Source of the DNA: Sedimentisphaerales bacterium
GTDB lineage: Bacteria > Planctomycetota > Phycisphaerae > Sedimentisphaerales > SM23-30
NCBI GenBank assembly: GCA_028281535.1
Contig: JANQJS010000048.1
Coordinates: 1 to 64,000, forward strand
DNA length: 64,000 nucleotides
Direction: 5' to 3'
The translations under genes were made by a program, and so were the position numbers. Shown here one piece after another: positions 1 through 9,351 of the stretch. The notes beneath the pieces were generated by a model that saw only the letters and a program-made list of their open reading frames with translations, did no database searches and had not been told where the DNA came from. The stretch's first letter is position 1. Each line of letters begins with the position of its first letter.

Positions 1-76
1 CCAGCCATATCCAATTAAATAATACACTCAATTTACTTACCAAAAAGCACTCGTAGCTTAGTAAAATTACCAATCT

Positions 77-193
77 GCTTACCAAAATGGTCGATTTGGT
101 AAGCGCCGAGCACGTTTTACTAAGTAAATCGCTCGATCTGTTGAGCAAATCCCTCAATTTGCCTAGTAAACAGAATAATCTGCTAAGCAGATT
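77..193. repeat. Cluster of short inverted repeats at window start
   Basis: Two perfect hairpins are visible: GCTTACCAAA (77-86) with TTTGGTAAGC (95-104), and AATCTGC (177-183) with GCAGATT (187-193). Between and before them are variants of the same words (CTTAGTAAA, CTTACCAAA, CTAGTAAAC), as if a short unit had been copied and decayed. No protein-like frame crosses the region. The function is unknown. Confidence 0.5.
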
Positions 194-336
194 TGACTTT
201 TGGGTTAGCGCAGGCCTAAAATAAAATAGACGGTCGGTGGCACTGCCACCTTTATTCTTGGATCCAAATAGAAACCACTTTGTGGTTGTCCGCAATGCGC
301 TTAATCGTAAGCGTAACATCGAGATAACAGGGAGGA

Positions 337-414
337 CAGACGTTCGTCTGCTTAAGCTCTTTGGACTAGCTAGTAACTCGGCACCCGCTGTCGCCTACTT
401 GATAGCGAGACATG
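337..414 (+). repeat. Interspersed palindromic element, copy 1 (degenerate)
   Basis: It begins with the palindrome CAGACGTTCGTCTG (337-350) and ends in GCGAGACATGA near 414, the two hallmarks of the family. The middle (AGCTC, TAACTCGGCACCCGCTG) is a diverged form of the block seen at 1144, 18007 and 18726. A separate 10-bp hairpin, GGTGGGTAGA/TCTACCCACC, follows at 430-451. The 1-600 stretch has no convincing gene. Confidence 0.6.
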
Positions 415-612
415 AACGTTTAATCAATCGGTGGGTAGATTTCTACCCACCCTACCAAACTACCCCACATAATTACAAGACAATATTTACGGATCTCCAC
501 AACGCAATGATTCCGTAAATTTTCAAAAGAATTTATGTATCCACTTAATAGGTAAAGATACTAAAATAGCTTTCATACAAAATAAATAGATTAATAACCT
601 TTGGCTAAAACG

Positions 613-954
613 ATGAAACGACAAATTAATTTATATACACTAATCTCATATTATTCGAATGACTTTGTGCCTTATGCTACGGCCATAACATACTTTATTG
701 GTAGTTTTATCGTACATAGTATTACGAATTATTATATAATAATCATCACTTATGGTTTTCAAGGCTGGCAAGAAGGATTGCGTATAACCAATAGTAAACA
801 AGGCATCGTATCTAACGGTGACGAAATAAATACGTTTTTGTACATGGCTTTATTTTGGTCACAATTACTCTTTTTCACTTTTATGTCATTTATCTTTTTT
901 GCCTATTTAAATATGCTACTAAAACAAAAAACTATATTTGACGAAGATGAATGA
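613..954 (+). CDS. Small two-TM membrane protein, unknown
   Basis: A 113-residue reading frame if the ATG at 613 is used (MKRQINLYT); an upstream TTG at 601 is in frame but has no better ribosome site. Two long hydrophobic stretches, roughly residues 18-48 and 75-100, predict two membrane helices with a polar segment between them (about residues 50-72) and an acidic C-terminus ending in DEDE. I do not recognise a family. Base composition is AT-rich like its neighbours up to the stop codon, where GC-rich sequence of an unrelated fragment starts. It may be a truncated protein, since the composition changes abruptly at its 3' end. Confidence 0.45.
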   Translation: MKRQINLYTLISYYSNDFVPYATAITYFIGSFIVHSITNYYIIIITYGFQGWQEGLRITNSKQGIVSNGDEINTFLYMALFWSQLLFFTFMSFIFFAYLNMLLKQKTIFDEDE

Positions 955-1147
955 CAGTGCCTACCAGGTGCAATGGTTCAGCGACGCAGGGCTCACCCAG
1001 CAGGTCGGCGATATGACCGTCACCGCCAGCGAACTGACCGCCACGGGATTAACTCTCGGCCAACAATACTGGTTCAGAATACGAGCCACAAGAGCCGGAC
1101 AACAAGGCCCCTGGTCCGACCCCGCCACAAGAGTCGCCAATATCTGA
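938..1147 (+). pseudogene. C-terminal fragment of a fibronectin type III-like protein
   Basis: This frame encodes about 65 residues resembling the C-terminal half of an FN3 domain: a YQVQWFSD strand, then the LTLGQQYWFRIRATRAGQQGPWSD signature with the conserved Tyr/Trp and Arg. No upstream half and no good start exist; the frame opens inside the 3' end of the preceding gene. It is clearly richer in G+C than the flanking DNA, suggesting a remnant of a large surface protein from elsewhere or from a GC-richer ancestor. Its TGA stop lies in the palindrome of the adjoining interspersed repeat. Confidence 0.5.
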
Positions 1148-1228
1148 CGTTCGTCAGCTTAAACACGCCGCGACCGTTCGGATAGTAACCCGCTCCCGTT
1201 GTTCGCTGCGTTTCCAGCGAGACATGAC
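1144..1228 (+). repeat. Interspersed palindromic element, copy 2
   Basis: The palindrome CTGACGTTCGTCAG (1144-1157) is followed by CGCCGCGACCGTTC, TAACCCGCTCCCGTTGTTCG and CAGCGAGACATGAC. The TGA of the FN3 fragment is part of the palindrome. Confidence 0.75.
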
Positions 1229-1235
1229 ACCCAAG

Positions 1236-1274
1236 AAACAAGCTTGATTGAATCATTTTGATCAAGCTTGTTTT
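1236..1274. terminator. Bidirectional terminator hairpin
   Basis: A perfect 13-bp stem, AAACAAGCTTGAT (1236-1248) and ATCAAGCTTGTTT (1261-1273), with a 12-nt loop and T runs on both sides. It sits just 3' of the leftward gene ending at 1288 and could also stop rightward transcription. Confidence 0.7.
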
Positions 1275-1287
1275 AGTGATATTATTT

Positions 1288-1719
1288 TTATAACAACTCA
1301 CTTTTTTCACATTTATCTAATATGTATGCATGACCGATTAATGGACAAAATACAATATTAACAAAAATTAAACCCAGACCACAATAAAACCATATATCTG
1401 ACTGGACAAATGATAATAACCACCACACGATTATGCTAATCAGAATAGCCAATAAAGCACACAATACACCTATAATAATAATAGTTTTTCTAGTGAACAC
1501 TTTATTACTTAATGCTTTTAAATACATTTCCTTATCATCTTTACTAATATAGACCAGATACTCAACACTTAAACCGATAACCAAAACCGGGGCTACCACT
1601 AAATTTTGTAAGATAGTGTACATTTCGAAACCATTAACAGAAAAATCATAGATGGTTTTTACTGTTAATATAATCAAATAAGTAAAAACATAAGATAAGT
1701 ACATCAAATACATAATCAT
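1288..1719 (-). CDS. Four-TM membrane protein, unknown
   Basis: This 143-residue protein is mostly hydrophobic, with about four predicted helices (residues 1-20, 37-58, 77-102 and 107-130) separated by short charged loops such as SKDDKEMYLKALSNK. I see no enzymatic motif and no named family. It starts at an ATG 41 bp downstream of the larger membrane protein on the same strand, so the two probably form an operon that ends at the hairpin at 1236-1274. Composition matches the neighbours. It could be a subunit or immunity-like partner of the upstream gene, but nothing in the sequence shows this. Confidence 0.55.
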   Translation of the reverse strand: MIMYLMYLSYVFTYLIILTVKTIYDFSVNGFEMYTILQNLVVAPVLVIGLSVEYLVYISKDDKEMYLKALSNKVFTRKTIIIIGVLCALLAILISIIVWWLLSFVQSDIWFYCGLGLIFVNIVFCPLIGHAYILDKCEKSELL

Positions 1720-1760
1720 ATCAGCCTGTTAAAGGAATTAAAGATTGGGGATTAGGATCC

Positions 1761-2621
1761 TTATCTAATATAAGCAGAAATCAACAATTCATAAATAATA
1801 TCATATACATAGAGCCCTAAAACCAATGCAATTAAATACACCTTTCTCTCATAGATTTCATTTCGTGCTGGAATATCATCTGGTGGAAGTTTTAATTCTT
1901 TGAGATCCTTTCTTACGATATATACTTCACTAATAACATAGAGAAAAATAGGAAAAGTACTTAACAACAAAGCCAATGATAACCGTAAGACTTTTGTTTC
2001 TTGAATATGATTAATATCCTGCCCTGCCATAGATAAATATATATAGCATATACCAACAAATAAACTCGATAATAACAACAAGGCAATTTTAATCTTATAT
2101 TGCAAAATTCGCTGAAGACCATGCCAACATACGATTGATGTTTTAAAATAGCTATTGAACTTCTTTTCTGAATAGACATGGTCCATACCCCGTGAATCCA
2201 ATTCCTTTTTGAGCTCTAATAGAAGTTGAGGGAATTTCATAATTGCCATCGGAAGTAATATTTTCTGGCCATTTGCAATAAGAGTCATAGCCCCACCTAA
2301 ATAAGGTATATGATAAAACACCAAACGCTCAATCTTCTCATATGGAATACGAATCTCCTGATGTTTGTTCACATAACAAAAACTTCCTTCTTCAAGTTTA
2401 ATAGATACATAAGAAATCCTATTATATGTATAACTTATAAAGATTCCAAAAAGAGTTAATGTTAATACAACCCCAACAGAACTCCAGAATTCATAAGGTG
2501 ATAATTGATTATAATCTAGGACAATGACAGACAACATCAATAAGACCATAATACCCATCAAGCATGGCACCCAATACTTGCCCTTTTGCATAAACGGATA
2601 ATAATGATATTCCTGACTCAT
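1761..2621 (-). CDS. Membrane protein with PH-like soluble segment
   Basis: The 286-residue protein begins with two membrane helices (about 17-36 and 45-64). A soluble beta-rich stretch of about 100 residues (SIKLEEGSFCYVNKHQEIRI, then IPYEKIERLVFY) recalls bacterial PH-like domains found after paired helices. About three further helices follow (175-195, 210-232, 258-283). No catalytic motif is seen. The PH-like reading is a pattern judgement only. It lies first in a leftward pair with the four-TM protein. The 346 bp upstream (2622-2967) hold only repeat DNA. Confidence 0.6.
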   Translation of the reverse strand: MSQEYHYYPFMQKGKYWVPCLMGIMVLLMLSVIVLDYNQLSPYEFWSSVGVVLTLTLFGIFISYTYNRISYVSIKLEEGSFCYVNKHQEIRIPYEKIERLVFYHIPYLGGAMTLIANGQKILLPMAIMKFPQLLLELKKELDSRGMDHVYSEKKFNSYFKTSIVCWHGLQRILQYKIKIALLLLSSLFVGICYIYLSMAGQDINHIQETKVLRLSLALLLSTFPIFLYVISEVYIVRKDLKELKLPPDDIPARNEIYERKVYLIALVLGLYVYDIIYELLISAYIR

Positions 2622-2789
2622 CTTCTGACCTTATTACTAAATGTACAACAACCAATTGTCGCTTTTGAAACTATTTTAACAACATAAATTTAAAAGAATA
2701 TTTATGTAACCAGCTTCTAAGCTGAACAAATAGGGTTTAGTGCCTTTATCTTCGCGAGTTTCGTGTACTTCGTGGTTCAACATAAAGAC

Positions 2790-2816
2790 ATGGATTCCCG
2801 CCTTCGCGGGAATGAC
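2790..2816. repeat. REP-like hairpin
   Basis: The segment contains the palindrome ATTCCCGCCTTCGCGGGAAT, a short hairpin of a type common in bacterial intergenic DNA. It stands next to, but apart from, the longer interspersed element at 2868-2972. Confidence 0.55.
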
Positions 2817-2867
2817 AAAGCAGAAACTTTCTCAAGAGATTGTATGCATCGTGATAAGAAACACATT

Positions 2868-2972
2868 GTCAGGCATGGCCTGACCTACCAATCATGTCTC
2901 GCTAATAGAGCAGCGAACAACGGGAGCGGATTACTTTACAAAACCAAAGAGCTTAAAGTGACGAACGTCACT
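2868..2972 (-). repeat. Interspersed palindromic element, copy 3, abutting guaA stop
   Basis: Read on the minus strand it starts with AGTGACGTTCGTCACT (2972-2957), then CTCCCGTTGTTCGCTGC, GCGAGACATGAT and finally GTCAGGCCATGCCTGAC (2884-2868). The guaA TGA (2970-2968) is embedded in the first palindrome, so the element begins exactly at the gene's end. Confidence 0.75.
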
Positions 2973-4515
2973 CCCATTCGATGGTTGCTGGGGGTTTGCT
3001 TGAGATGTCGTAGACGACTCGGTTGACGCCTTTGACTTCGTTGATGATTCGAGTGGAGATTCTTCCTAGTACGTCATATGGAATATGTACCCAGTCGGCG
3101 GTCATGAAGTCTGTTGTTTCTACGGCACGTACGGCGATGCAATGTTCGTAGCTTCGGTCATCGCCCATCACACCTACAGAGCCGATGGGAAGAAGGACGG
3201 CGAGTGCTTGTCCGATTTGTCGGTAAAGTCCAGCCGCTTCGATTTCTTCGATGACGATTTCGTCGGCGTTACGAAGAATTTCCAAACGATCCTTTGTAAT
3301 TTCGCCACAGATGCGAACAGCAAGACCAGGACCTGGGAATGGATGTCGCCAGACGAGATGTTCGGGGATACCTAAGTGTTCACCGAGAACGCGAACTTCA
3401 TCTTTGAATAAGTCACGCAGCGGTTCGACTAATTCAAAGCCCAATTCTTCAGGTAGTCCTCCGACATTATGATGGAGCTTGATGTTGGCGGCAGGGTTAC
3501 CGTCTTTTTGTCCTGACTCGATGACGTCGGGATAGAGGGTGCCTTGAGCGAGAAATTTTGCATCTGGGATGTCATCAAGCTGTGACTTAAAAGCTTCGAT
3601 GAATTCACTACCAATAATGATTCTCTTTTGCTGAGGATCTGTAACCCCGGCCAACCTCGTGAGGAATTGTTCGGACCAATCCACCACGCGCAGATCAATG
3701 TGAAAGTGATCACGGAAGGTTGATTCGACATTGTCTCGTTCTCCTTTACGCAAGAGACCATTATCTACAAAAATACAAACCAGCTGATCGCCGATGGCCT
3801 TGTGCAGCAGTGCCGCGACGACCGAAGAATCGACGCCACCGCTCAACCCGCAAATGACTTTAGCATCCCCCACCTGCTCACGGATCACCTGGCATTGTTC
3901 ATCTACAAAATGCCCCATCTGCCAGTCACCTTTACACTGGCAAATGTCATACAAAAAGTTCTGGAAGATCTGCTTGCCGCATGGCGTATGCGTCACTTCC
4001 GGATGAAATTGTACACCAAAAAAGGCTTTGGATCTATGCTTAACTGCCGCGAATGGGCAAGTACCCGTTTTTCCTAACGAAATAAACTCGTCTGGTAATT
4101 CATTGACCTGATCGCCATGACTCATCCAGACGATTTTTTCGCCAGACAAGTTCGCCAAAAGCGTTTTGTCATCACCATTAAGGCTCAATTTGGTTGAACC
4201 ATATTCCCTGGAATCGGCGGTAGCAACCTTAGCTCCGAGGATATTGCAACCGATTTGCATACCATAACAAATCCCCAAAACCGGCACACCTAAATCAAAA
4301 ATATTGGGATCGCATTTGGGTGCCCCATCCTCATAAACACTGCGTGGGCCGCCACTGAGGATAATCCCCTTGAGATTCATTTTGCGAAGCTCATCGAGTG
4401 AAATGCTATGTGAGACAATCACACTATAAACATGATGTTCACGCACACGCCGTGCGATGAGTTGACCATATTGACTACCAAAATCCAAAATTGCAATCGT
4501 TTCTTCCGAGCTCAC
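2968..4515 (-). CDS. guaA: GMP synthase (glutamine-hydrolysing)
   Basis: GuaA converts XMP to GMP using glutamine and ATP, the last step of GMP synthesis in the cytoplasm. The 515 residues match the usual length. The N-terminal class I amidotransferase domain shows the nucleophile in GICYGMQ and the His-Glu pair in FHPEVTHT. The ATP pyrophosphatase domain has the P-loop SGGVDSSV, and the C-terminal dimerisation domain ends in the typical IEWE. It follows guaB and a small lipoprotein gene on the same strand, so it is probably cotranscribed with them. The stop codon is supplied by an interspersed repeat palindrome. Identification is secure. Confidence 0.97.
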   Translation of the reverse strand: MSSEETIAILDFGSQYGQLIARRVREHHVYSVIVSHSISLDELRKMNLKGIILSGGPRSVYEDGAPKCDPNIFDLGVPVLGICYGMQIGCNILGAKVATADSREYGSTKLSLNGDDKTLLANLSGEKIVWMSHGDQVNELPDEFISLGKTGTCPFAAVKHRSKAFFGVQFHPEVTHTPCGKQIFQNFLYDICQCKGDWQMGHFVDEQCQVIREQVGDAKVICGLSGGVDSSVVAALLHKAIGDQLVCIFVDNGLLRKGERDNVESTFRDHFHIDLRVVDWSEQFLTRLAGVTDPQQKRIIIGSEFIEAFKSQLDDIPDAKFLAQGTLYPDVIESGQKDGNPAANIKLHHNVGGLPEELGFELVEPLRDLFKDEVRVLGEHLGIPEHLVWRHPFPGPGLAVRICGEITKDRLEILRNADEIVIEEIEAAGLYRQIGQALAVLLPIGSVGVMGDDRSYEHCIAVRAVETTDFMTADWVHIPYDVLGRISTRIINEVKGVNRVVYDISSKPPATIEWE

Positions 4516-4587
4516 AGACTCACCTTTCGTTTGTTTTCACAAGCGGTCGAGCAAGCTGAAGTAATTGTGAGTTCGTTCGATCGATCG

Positions 4588-5091
4588 CTATTTTTCATAA
4601 TCCTGATATTGATAAACGGAGGGCATCTCAAAGCCAGGTTCAGCAAATTCAAGTCCGCCTCGGCTAACGCCATTGGCAAACGGTGAATCCTTGGCTATCG
4701 ATAAAGGTAAAGCCGCGACATTACCCAGATAAGCTGCCGGAGCGACAAAGGCTGCCGCCATGTCTTCCATGGTCATTTGATCATAGACGTTATCGCCTCC
4801 TTTGGACTCATAGGGCCCAACGAGATATAACGTTTCATGCTCAACGCCCACGTTATCAAAATAAACAATACTTTCATCCCAACCACGAGAGGCAATGCCA
4901 GGAATAAAAAGCTCATCAGCATTCTTCTTACTCGTTTTGGGGGTTTCTTTTTTACTGGGGGTTAAAAATGATAACCAGCTTTTGTCAGATGAATTCGTAC
5001 TACATCCAATCACAAGGCCAAAAGCACTCGTCATCACAAATAGCAGCGTGGTCAGTGGTGAAACCGACCCATACATTCGATAACGCTTCAT
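4588..5091 (-). CDS. Putative lipoprotein between guaB and guaA
   Basis: A 167-residue protein with an N-terminal hydrophobic segment and a lipobox (LVIGC at about residues 26-30), predicting export and lipid attachment. A Lys/Ser/Thr-rich linker (SKKETPKTSKKN) follows. The remaining ~115 residues have no motif I recognise; the segment VYFDNVGVEHETLYLVGPYES is distinctive. Its start is 2 bp downstream of the guaB stop, and guaA starts 72 bp after its own stop, so translation and transcription are probably linked to GMP synthesis. Why a surface lipoprotein would sit there is unknown. A planctomycete-specific family is possible. Confidence 0.75.
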   Translation of the reverse strand: MKRYRMYGSVSPLTTLLFVMTSAFGLVIGCSTNSSDKSWLSFLTPSKKETPKTSKKNADELFIPGIASRGWDESIVYFDNVGVEHETLYLVGPYESKGGDNVYDQMTMEDMAAAFVAPAAYLGNVAALPLSIAKDSPFANGVSRGGLEFAEPGFEMPSVYQYQDYEK

Positions 5092-5093
5092 GA

Positions 5094-6566
5094 TTAAATC
5101 TCCATTGGTTCAGTTGTCGTCTGATAGTTCGGAGCTTCCTGTGTAATGGAAATATCATGAGGATGGCCTTCCACAATGGAAGATGAAGAGACACGTAAAA
5201 ATCCGCTCTCTTTTCGCAGGCCTTCGATGTTCTTTGTACCGCAGTAACCCATACCTGCCCGAAGTCCGCCTACCAACTGATAGACATATTCAGACAATGG
5301 ACCGCGATACGGCACGCGCCCTTCCACACCTTCGGGAACGAGCTTACCTGTATCGACTTTGGACGATTGTCCGTAGCGTTCTGCCGATCCTGTGACCATT
5401 GCTCCTAATGATCCCATGCCACGATATTCCTTAAAACGTCTGCCTTTATAAATCACCATTTTGCCAGGAGCTTCATCGAGCCCAGCAAAGAGTGATCCGA
5501 GCATCACGGTGGATGCCCCGGCGGCAATTGCCTTGGTAATATCACCACTATGGCGAATACCACCGTCGGCTATTATAGGTATATCGTACTTATCGGCCTC
5601 GGAACTACAGTCCATGATCGCAGTTATTTGAGGAACGCCCACGCCGCTGACAACACGGGTGGTACAAATGGCACCTGGACCGATGCCAACACGGATACCA
5701 TCGACCCCAGCCTCGATCAAATCACGGGCTCCATCGGCGGTAGCGACGTTTCCTGCGATAATATCGATTTTGAAGTTTTTGCGTACTTCACGCACGGTTT
5801 CCAGGACATTTTCAGAGTGACCATGAGCAGAATCGATCATAATCAGGTCAACATCCTGCTTTATCAGGTTTTCTACTCGTTCAAAGTCGAAAATTCCTAC
5901 TGAAGCCCCTACTCGCAGGCGGCCTCGAGCATCTTTACTGGCATTGGGATATTGGTGCTGACGTTCAATGTCACGCATCGTAATCAAACCAGCCAATTCG
6001 CCGTTGCCATTGGTCAGGAGTAATTTTTCGACTTTGTGTTTATTTAGAATCGCTTCAGCCTCGGCCAGAGTCGTTTCTGGAGGAGCTGTCAGCAAATTTT
6101 TCGACATGCAATCTTCGATTTTTTGATCAAAATCTTCGAGAAATTTCAGATCGCGACGGGTCAAAATCCCTACTAGTTTCTTATTATCACCAACAATTGG
6201 TACGCCCGAAATGTTCTGCTCACGCATCAAATCGCGAGCCTTACTCACAGGATCACCAGGGCCTAAGGTAACCGGATCCTGAATCACACCATTTTCGCTA
6301 CGTTTGACTTTTTCGACTTCGCGGCACTGATTTTCTATGCTGAGATTTTTGTGGATCACACCAATCCCGCCCTCTTGCGCGAGCGCAATAGCCAGAGATG
6401 AGGTCGTAACCGTGTCCATGGGCGAGGAAATAAAGGGCAGATTGATACTGATATTGCGGGTCAAGCGACCACGCGTGTCTGCATCCTTGGGTAAAAAGTC
6501 ACTGCGTCGAGGGACCAAAAGTACGTCGTCAAAAGTAATACCTTCTCCGATAATTTTTGAGCTCAT
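5094..6566 (-). CDS. guaB: IMP dehydrogenase
   Basis: GuaB oxidises IMP to XMP with NAD+, the committed step to GMP. The 490 residues have the standard order: start of the barrel ([17 protein letters not shown]), a CBS pair at about 95-205 ([21 protein letters not shown] and a second copy), then the second part of the barrel. The catalytic loop reads GPGAICTTR, with the active Cys; Ala replaces the Ser more often seen before Ile. The flap RGMGSLGAM and the K+-site region are present. It is the first gene of guaB-lipoprotein-guaA and has a promoter-like sequence about 65-90 bp upstream. Confidence 0.97.
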   Translation of the reverse strand: MSSKIIGEGITFDDVLLVPRRSDFLPKDADTRGRLTRNISINLPFISSPMDTVTTSSLAIALAQEGGIGVIHKNLSIENQCREVEKVKRSENGVIQDPVTLGPGDPVSKARDLMREQNISGVPIVGDNKKLVGILTRRDLKFLEDFDQKIEDCMSKNLLTAPPETTLAEAEAILNKHKVEKLLLTNGNGELAGLITMRDIERQHQYPNASKDARGRLRVGASVGIFDFERVENLIKQDVDLIMIDSAHGHSENVLETVREVRKNFKIDIIAGNVATADGARDLIEAGVDGIRVGIGPGAICTTRVVSGVGVPQITAIMDCSSEADKYDIPIIADGGIRHSGDITKAIAAGASTVMLGSLFAGLDEAPGKMVIYKGRRFKEYRGMGSLGAMVTGSAERYGQSSKVDTGKLVPEGVEGRVPYRGPLSEYVYQLVGGLRAGMGYCGTKNIEGLRKESGFLRVSSSSIVEGHPHDISITQEAPNYQTTTEPMEI

Positions 6567-6628
6567 GGATATATCTCACTGGCAATAGGTTAGTTACGGG
6601 AGTTGCCGCTTATTTAATTAAGCGCCCA

Positions 6629-6657
6629 ATCCTACCGCGCCCTACTAATATGGTCAA
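6629..6657 (-). promoter_or_regulatory. Candidate sigma-70 promoter of guaB
   Basis: On the minus strand TTGACC (6657-6652) and TAGGAT (6634-6629) are 17 bp apart. The bases just downstream are GC-rich (TGGGCGC), a discriminator type associated with stringent control in other bacteria. A short inverted repeat (CGCTTA/TAAGCG) follows in the leader. I saw no purine riboswitch. Confidence 0.45.
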
Positions 6658-6776
6658 GCAAATTATAAATATTGTAGAACCAAGTAGATATTTGATTATA
6701 ATAAATTTGAAGTTGGGAACCCACAAAGAACCACTCCCTTTGATATGCAAAATCTATATTAAGACAAGAGCGAAAA

Positions 6777-8405
6777 ATGACAAAAATAAATCTATTTAAC
6801 CAAATTAATAAAAGCACACACCTTGTGATAATTGTACTTTTGGTAATTCAATATACTTCCGTTTTCGCACAATATGGTGGAGGTAATGGCGACCCAAATT
6901 CTCCATATTTAATTTATAACCCCACACAAATGAATGCCATTGGAGCCGATCCAAATGACTGGAACAAATCCTTTAAACTTATGACAAACATCGATCTTGC
7001 ACAGTATTCTGGAACCCAATTCAACAAAATTGGCACATCATCCAGCTTACCATTCTCAGGTGTATTTGATGGAAATGGCCATTCTATCACAAACTTTAAC
7101 TATGTAGTAACTAGCTCTACGAATATTGGATTATTTGGATATGTTAAAGGAATTAATGCTGAAATCAAAAACATTCAACTCGTAGATCCAAACATCTTAG
7201 CGATATCTACTGAATTTAGTGGATCATTAATTGGCCTGCTTAGAGACGGTACTGTTGATAATTGTAATATAATTGGAGGAAAAGTTTCTGGAGTTGATTG
7301 GGTTGGAGGAATGATAGGCTTAAGCTATAATGGTAAGATTTCAAATTGCAGCAGCAGCGCACTTGTTACGGGAGAAGGTGCTGTAGGAGGCCTAATTGGT
7401 ATGTGCGATCAATCTGGTGAACATTTATTTGAAAACTGCTCTAGCACTGGAGACGTAATCGGTAATCATACCATAGGTGGATTAACTGGATTTTCTAATA
7501 GCAACATTACTAATTGTTACAGCACGGGAAACATCACTGGACACACCCATTCTGTAGGTGGATTAGTCGGATACTACGACAATAATTTTAATAAGATTAT
7601 CAATAGCTACAGCACAGGAAATATAAGCGGAACAAATAACATAGGCGGTCTGATAGGACTACTTGAACATGGTAATATTGATAGTTGCTATAGCACCTCA
7701 AATATAAATGGCATGAACTCTATAGGAGGCTTAGTCGGTCAAAATCAAGTCGGAACAATATCTAACTCATATAGCATTAGTAACATTTCTGGAAACCAAT
7801 ACGTTGGAGGTATTATAGGATTTCAGAACGAATCAAGCTCAAATTGCTATCACAAAGGAACCGTTACTGGAAATACTTCGGTAGGCGGATTATTTGGAGC
7901 AGTTGCAGGAGCTATAACTAATTGCTATAGCTCTACCACTGTATCTGGCAATACAGAAACCGGCGCTATTTGTGGTAAAGACCTTTCTGGTACATATAAT
8001 GCAATATTTTGGGATAATCAAATTAATTCAGCACTAACAGGATTTGGAAATATTTCAGATCCAAATGAAGTAATCGGAATATCAACACAAGCTATGCTCA
8101 TATCACATAATTTTATTGATGCGGGTTGGGATTTTACTAATGAAAGCAATAATGGCACTGATGATATCTGGAGGCTGTGCACTGATGGGACTAGTACTCC
8201 ACGTTTCGCCTGGGAATTTCTCGAAGGTGATTTTAATTGCCCTGATGGTGTCAACATCATCGACTTTAGTATACTTGAAAGTAAATGGCTGTTAACTAAT
8301 TGCAATGAAAGTAACAATTTTTGTATGGGTACAGATATTAACCATTCAGGTATTGTAGATTCTGTAGATTACTTTCTATTTTTGGAAAATTGGTTAATCA
8401 ATTAG
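6777..8405 (+). CDS. Secreted GLUG-repeat protein with dockerin-like C-terminus
   Basis: A 542-residue exported protein. Residues 1-31 form a signal peptide ending near VFAQYG. From about residue 45 to 440 it is built of repeats of the GLUG type: units such as GGLVGYY, INSYSTGNISG and IGGLIGL recur about every 25-30 residues, roughly ten times, predicting a beta-helix or solenoid. The C-terminal 60 residues carry two dockerin-like Ca-binding segments (GDFNCPDGVNIIDFSILESKW and TDINHSGIVDSVDYFLFLENW). Such tails are common on secreted proteins of Phycisphaerae-type planctomycetes. A role in surface adhesion or polysaccharide binding is inference. It stands alone, opposite to guaB. Confidence 0.85.
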   Translation: MTKINLFNQINKSTHLVIIVLLVIQYTSVFAQYGGGNGDPNSPYLIYNPTQMNAIGADPNDWNKSFKLMTNIDLAQYSGTQFNKIGTSSSLPFSGVFDGNGHSITNFNYVVTSSTNIGLFGYVKGINAEIKNIQLVDPNILAISTEFSGSLIGLLRDGTVDNCNIIGGKVSGVDWVGGMIGLSYNGKISNCSSSALVTGEGAVGGLIGMCDQSGEHLFENCSSTGDVIGNHTIGGLTGFSNSNITNCYSTGNITGHTHSVGGLVGYYDNNFNKIINSYSTGNISGTNNIGGLIGLLEHGNIDSCYSTSNINGMNSIGGLVGQNQVGTISNSYSISNISGNQYVGGIIGFQNESSSNCYHKGTVTGNTSVGGLFGAVAGAITNCYSSTTVSGNTETGAICGKDLSGTYNAIFWDNQINSALTGFGNISDPNEVIGISTQAMLISHNFIDAGWDFTNESNNGTDDIWRLCTDGTSTPRFAWEFLEGDFNCPDGVNIIDFSILESKWLLTNCNESNNFCMGTDINHSGIVDSVDYFLFLENWLIN

Positions 8406-8769
8406 TTTATCGGCTAACATACTATTCAAATAGTATCAAGACTATGATTTAAATTTTTGACTGAGCATTAGCAGCACAACAAGAATCATCGATCAGAAAC
8501 TTAACGACACCCGATCCATTCTCGTTATTTTAGAAACAACACAATATCCAACACCCTCGATGCTAACTAGTATAACCGACCAATTTATAAATCGAATAAA
8601 CTTCTTCCTATTCATATTGACTAAGCATAGCTATCCAACGCATTAACTAGACATTTTATTTCTTCGTATTCACGAATCAATTCTGGTAACTTGCGTATCA
8701 TTTGTAAGTTTATTAAAATATTCCTCGTTCAAACAATTATACTACACCCCTAGAAGAAAGGATAACGAT
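8406..8769. other. Gene-free stretch
   Basis: These 364 bp are AT-rich and show no frame, tRNA or strong hairpin. The last 20 bp supply the ribosome site (AGAAAGGAT) of the next small gene. I see nothing else. Confidence 0.5.
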
Positions 8770-8955
8770 ATGAATGTTAAAATTGTGAATGACACATTTC
8801 CCTCAGGTTTGGAACAACATATAAATGATGCTTTGAAAGTCATTTCTGAAGAAGGCAAAAAAGTGATTGATGTAAAATTAAGTGAATCACAGTCCTATTG
8901 CGAAGATTTGCGCACAAAATACACCAGCTATACGGCGTGCATTATGTATGAATGA
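8770..8955 (+). CDS. Small Cse60-like protein
   Basis: A 61-residue protein preceded by a good ribosome site (AGAAAGGATAACGAT before ATG). The pattern is that of the small Cse60 family first seen in Bacillus sporulation: an N-terminal strand (VKIVNDTF), an amphipathic helix (LEQHINDALKVISEEGKK), a strand VIDVKLSES and a terminal strand YTACIMYE ending just before the stop. No enzymatic residue is evident and its role outside sporulators is unknown. It stands alone, with a gene remnant downstream. The assignment rests on pattern memory, not alignment. Confidence 0.6.
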   Translation: MNVKIVNDTFPSGLEQHINDALKVISEEGKKVIDVKLSESQSYCEDLRTKYTSYTACIMYE

Positions 8956-9078
8956 TTCTTTTTTATAGCAAATACAATAATTTATTTGTAATCGACGCCG
9001 CCGCGAGATATAGTATGTGTACGTAAGATTTATTTTTCTGTTATTTAAACCCAAATTCTAGCTAACAGGAGAAGACCG

Positions 9079-9249
9079 ATGGATCTATCCCGCAGGAAGT
9101 TTATTCACTCTAACCCCTCAACGTCTCTATCCCTAGCTAAATTAAGTATGATAGCACCATCTCGCGATGATATGACCAGACTTGCTATAGAAAAAACTAC
9201 CTGCAAGTTTTCTATAATGAACTGCTTGATGAATTTACACAAAGATTAG
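9079..9249 (+). pseudogene. Remnant of a Tat-exported protein
   Basis: A 56-codon frame with a ribosome site (AGGAGAAG) begins MDLSRRKFIHS, a textbook twin-arginine signal start, followed by SLSLAKLSMIAPS, which looks like a Tat signal h-region spoiled by polar substitutions. The frame then loses coherence and stops. It precedes an intact gene with its own Tat signal (9352), so it is probably the decayed 5' end of a related exported protein. A functional small protein cannot be excluded. Confidence 0.4.
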
Positions 9250-9351
9250 ATATCGAGTAGAAAAACGACTCGTTAAATAAACAACCCCATACTAGTGTGT
9301 GCGTAGTACTGAGATATTGATAATTCTTATAAAATTAATGAGGAAGCTAAA

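Noticed and set aside
237-518. Open frame of 93 codons
   Set aside because: It is built from repeat palindromes (337-414 and 430-451), has no ribosome site and no protein-like composition.
6567-6776. Purine riboswitch before guaB
   Set aside because: The leader holds only a short inverted repeat; no aptamer pattern was found.
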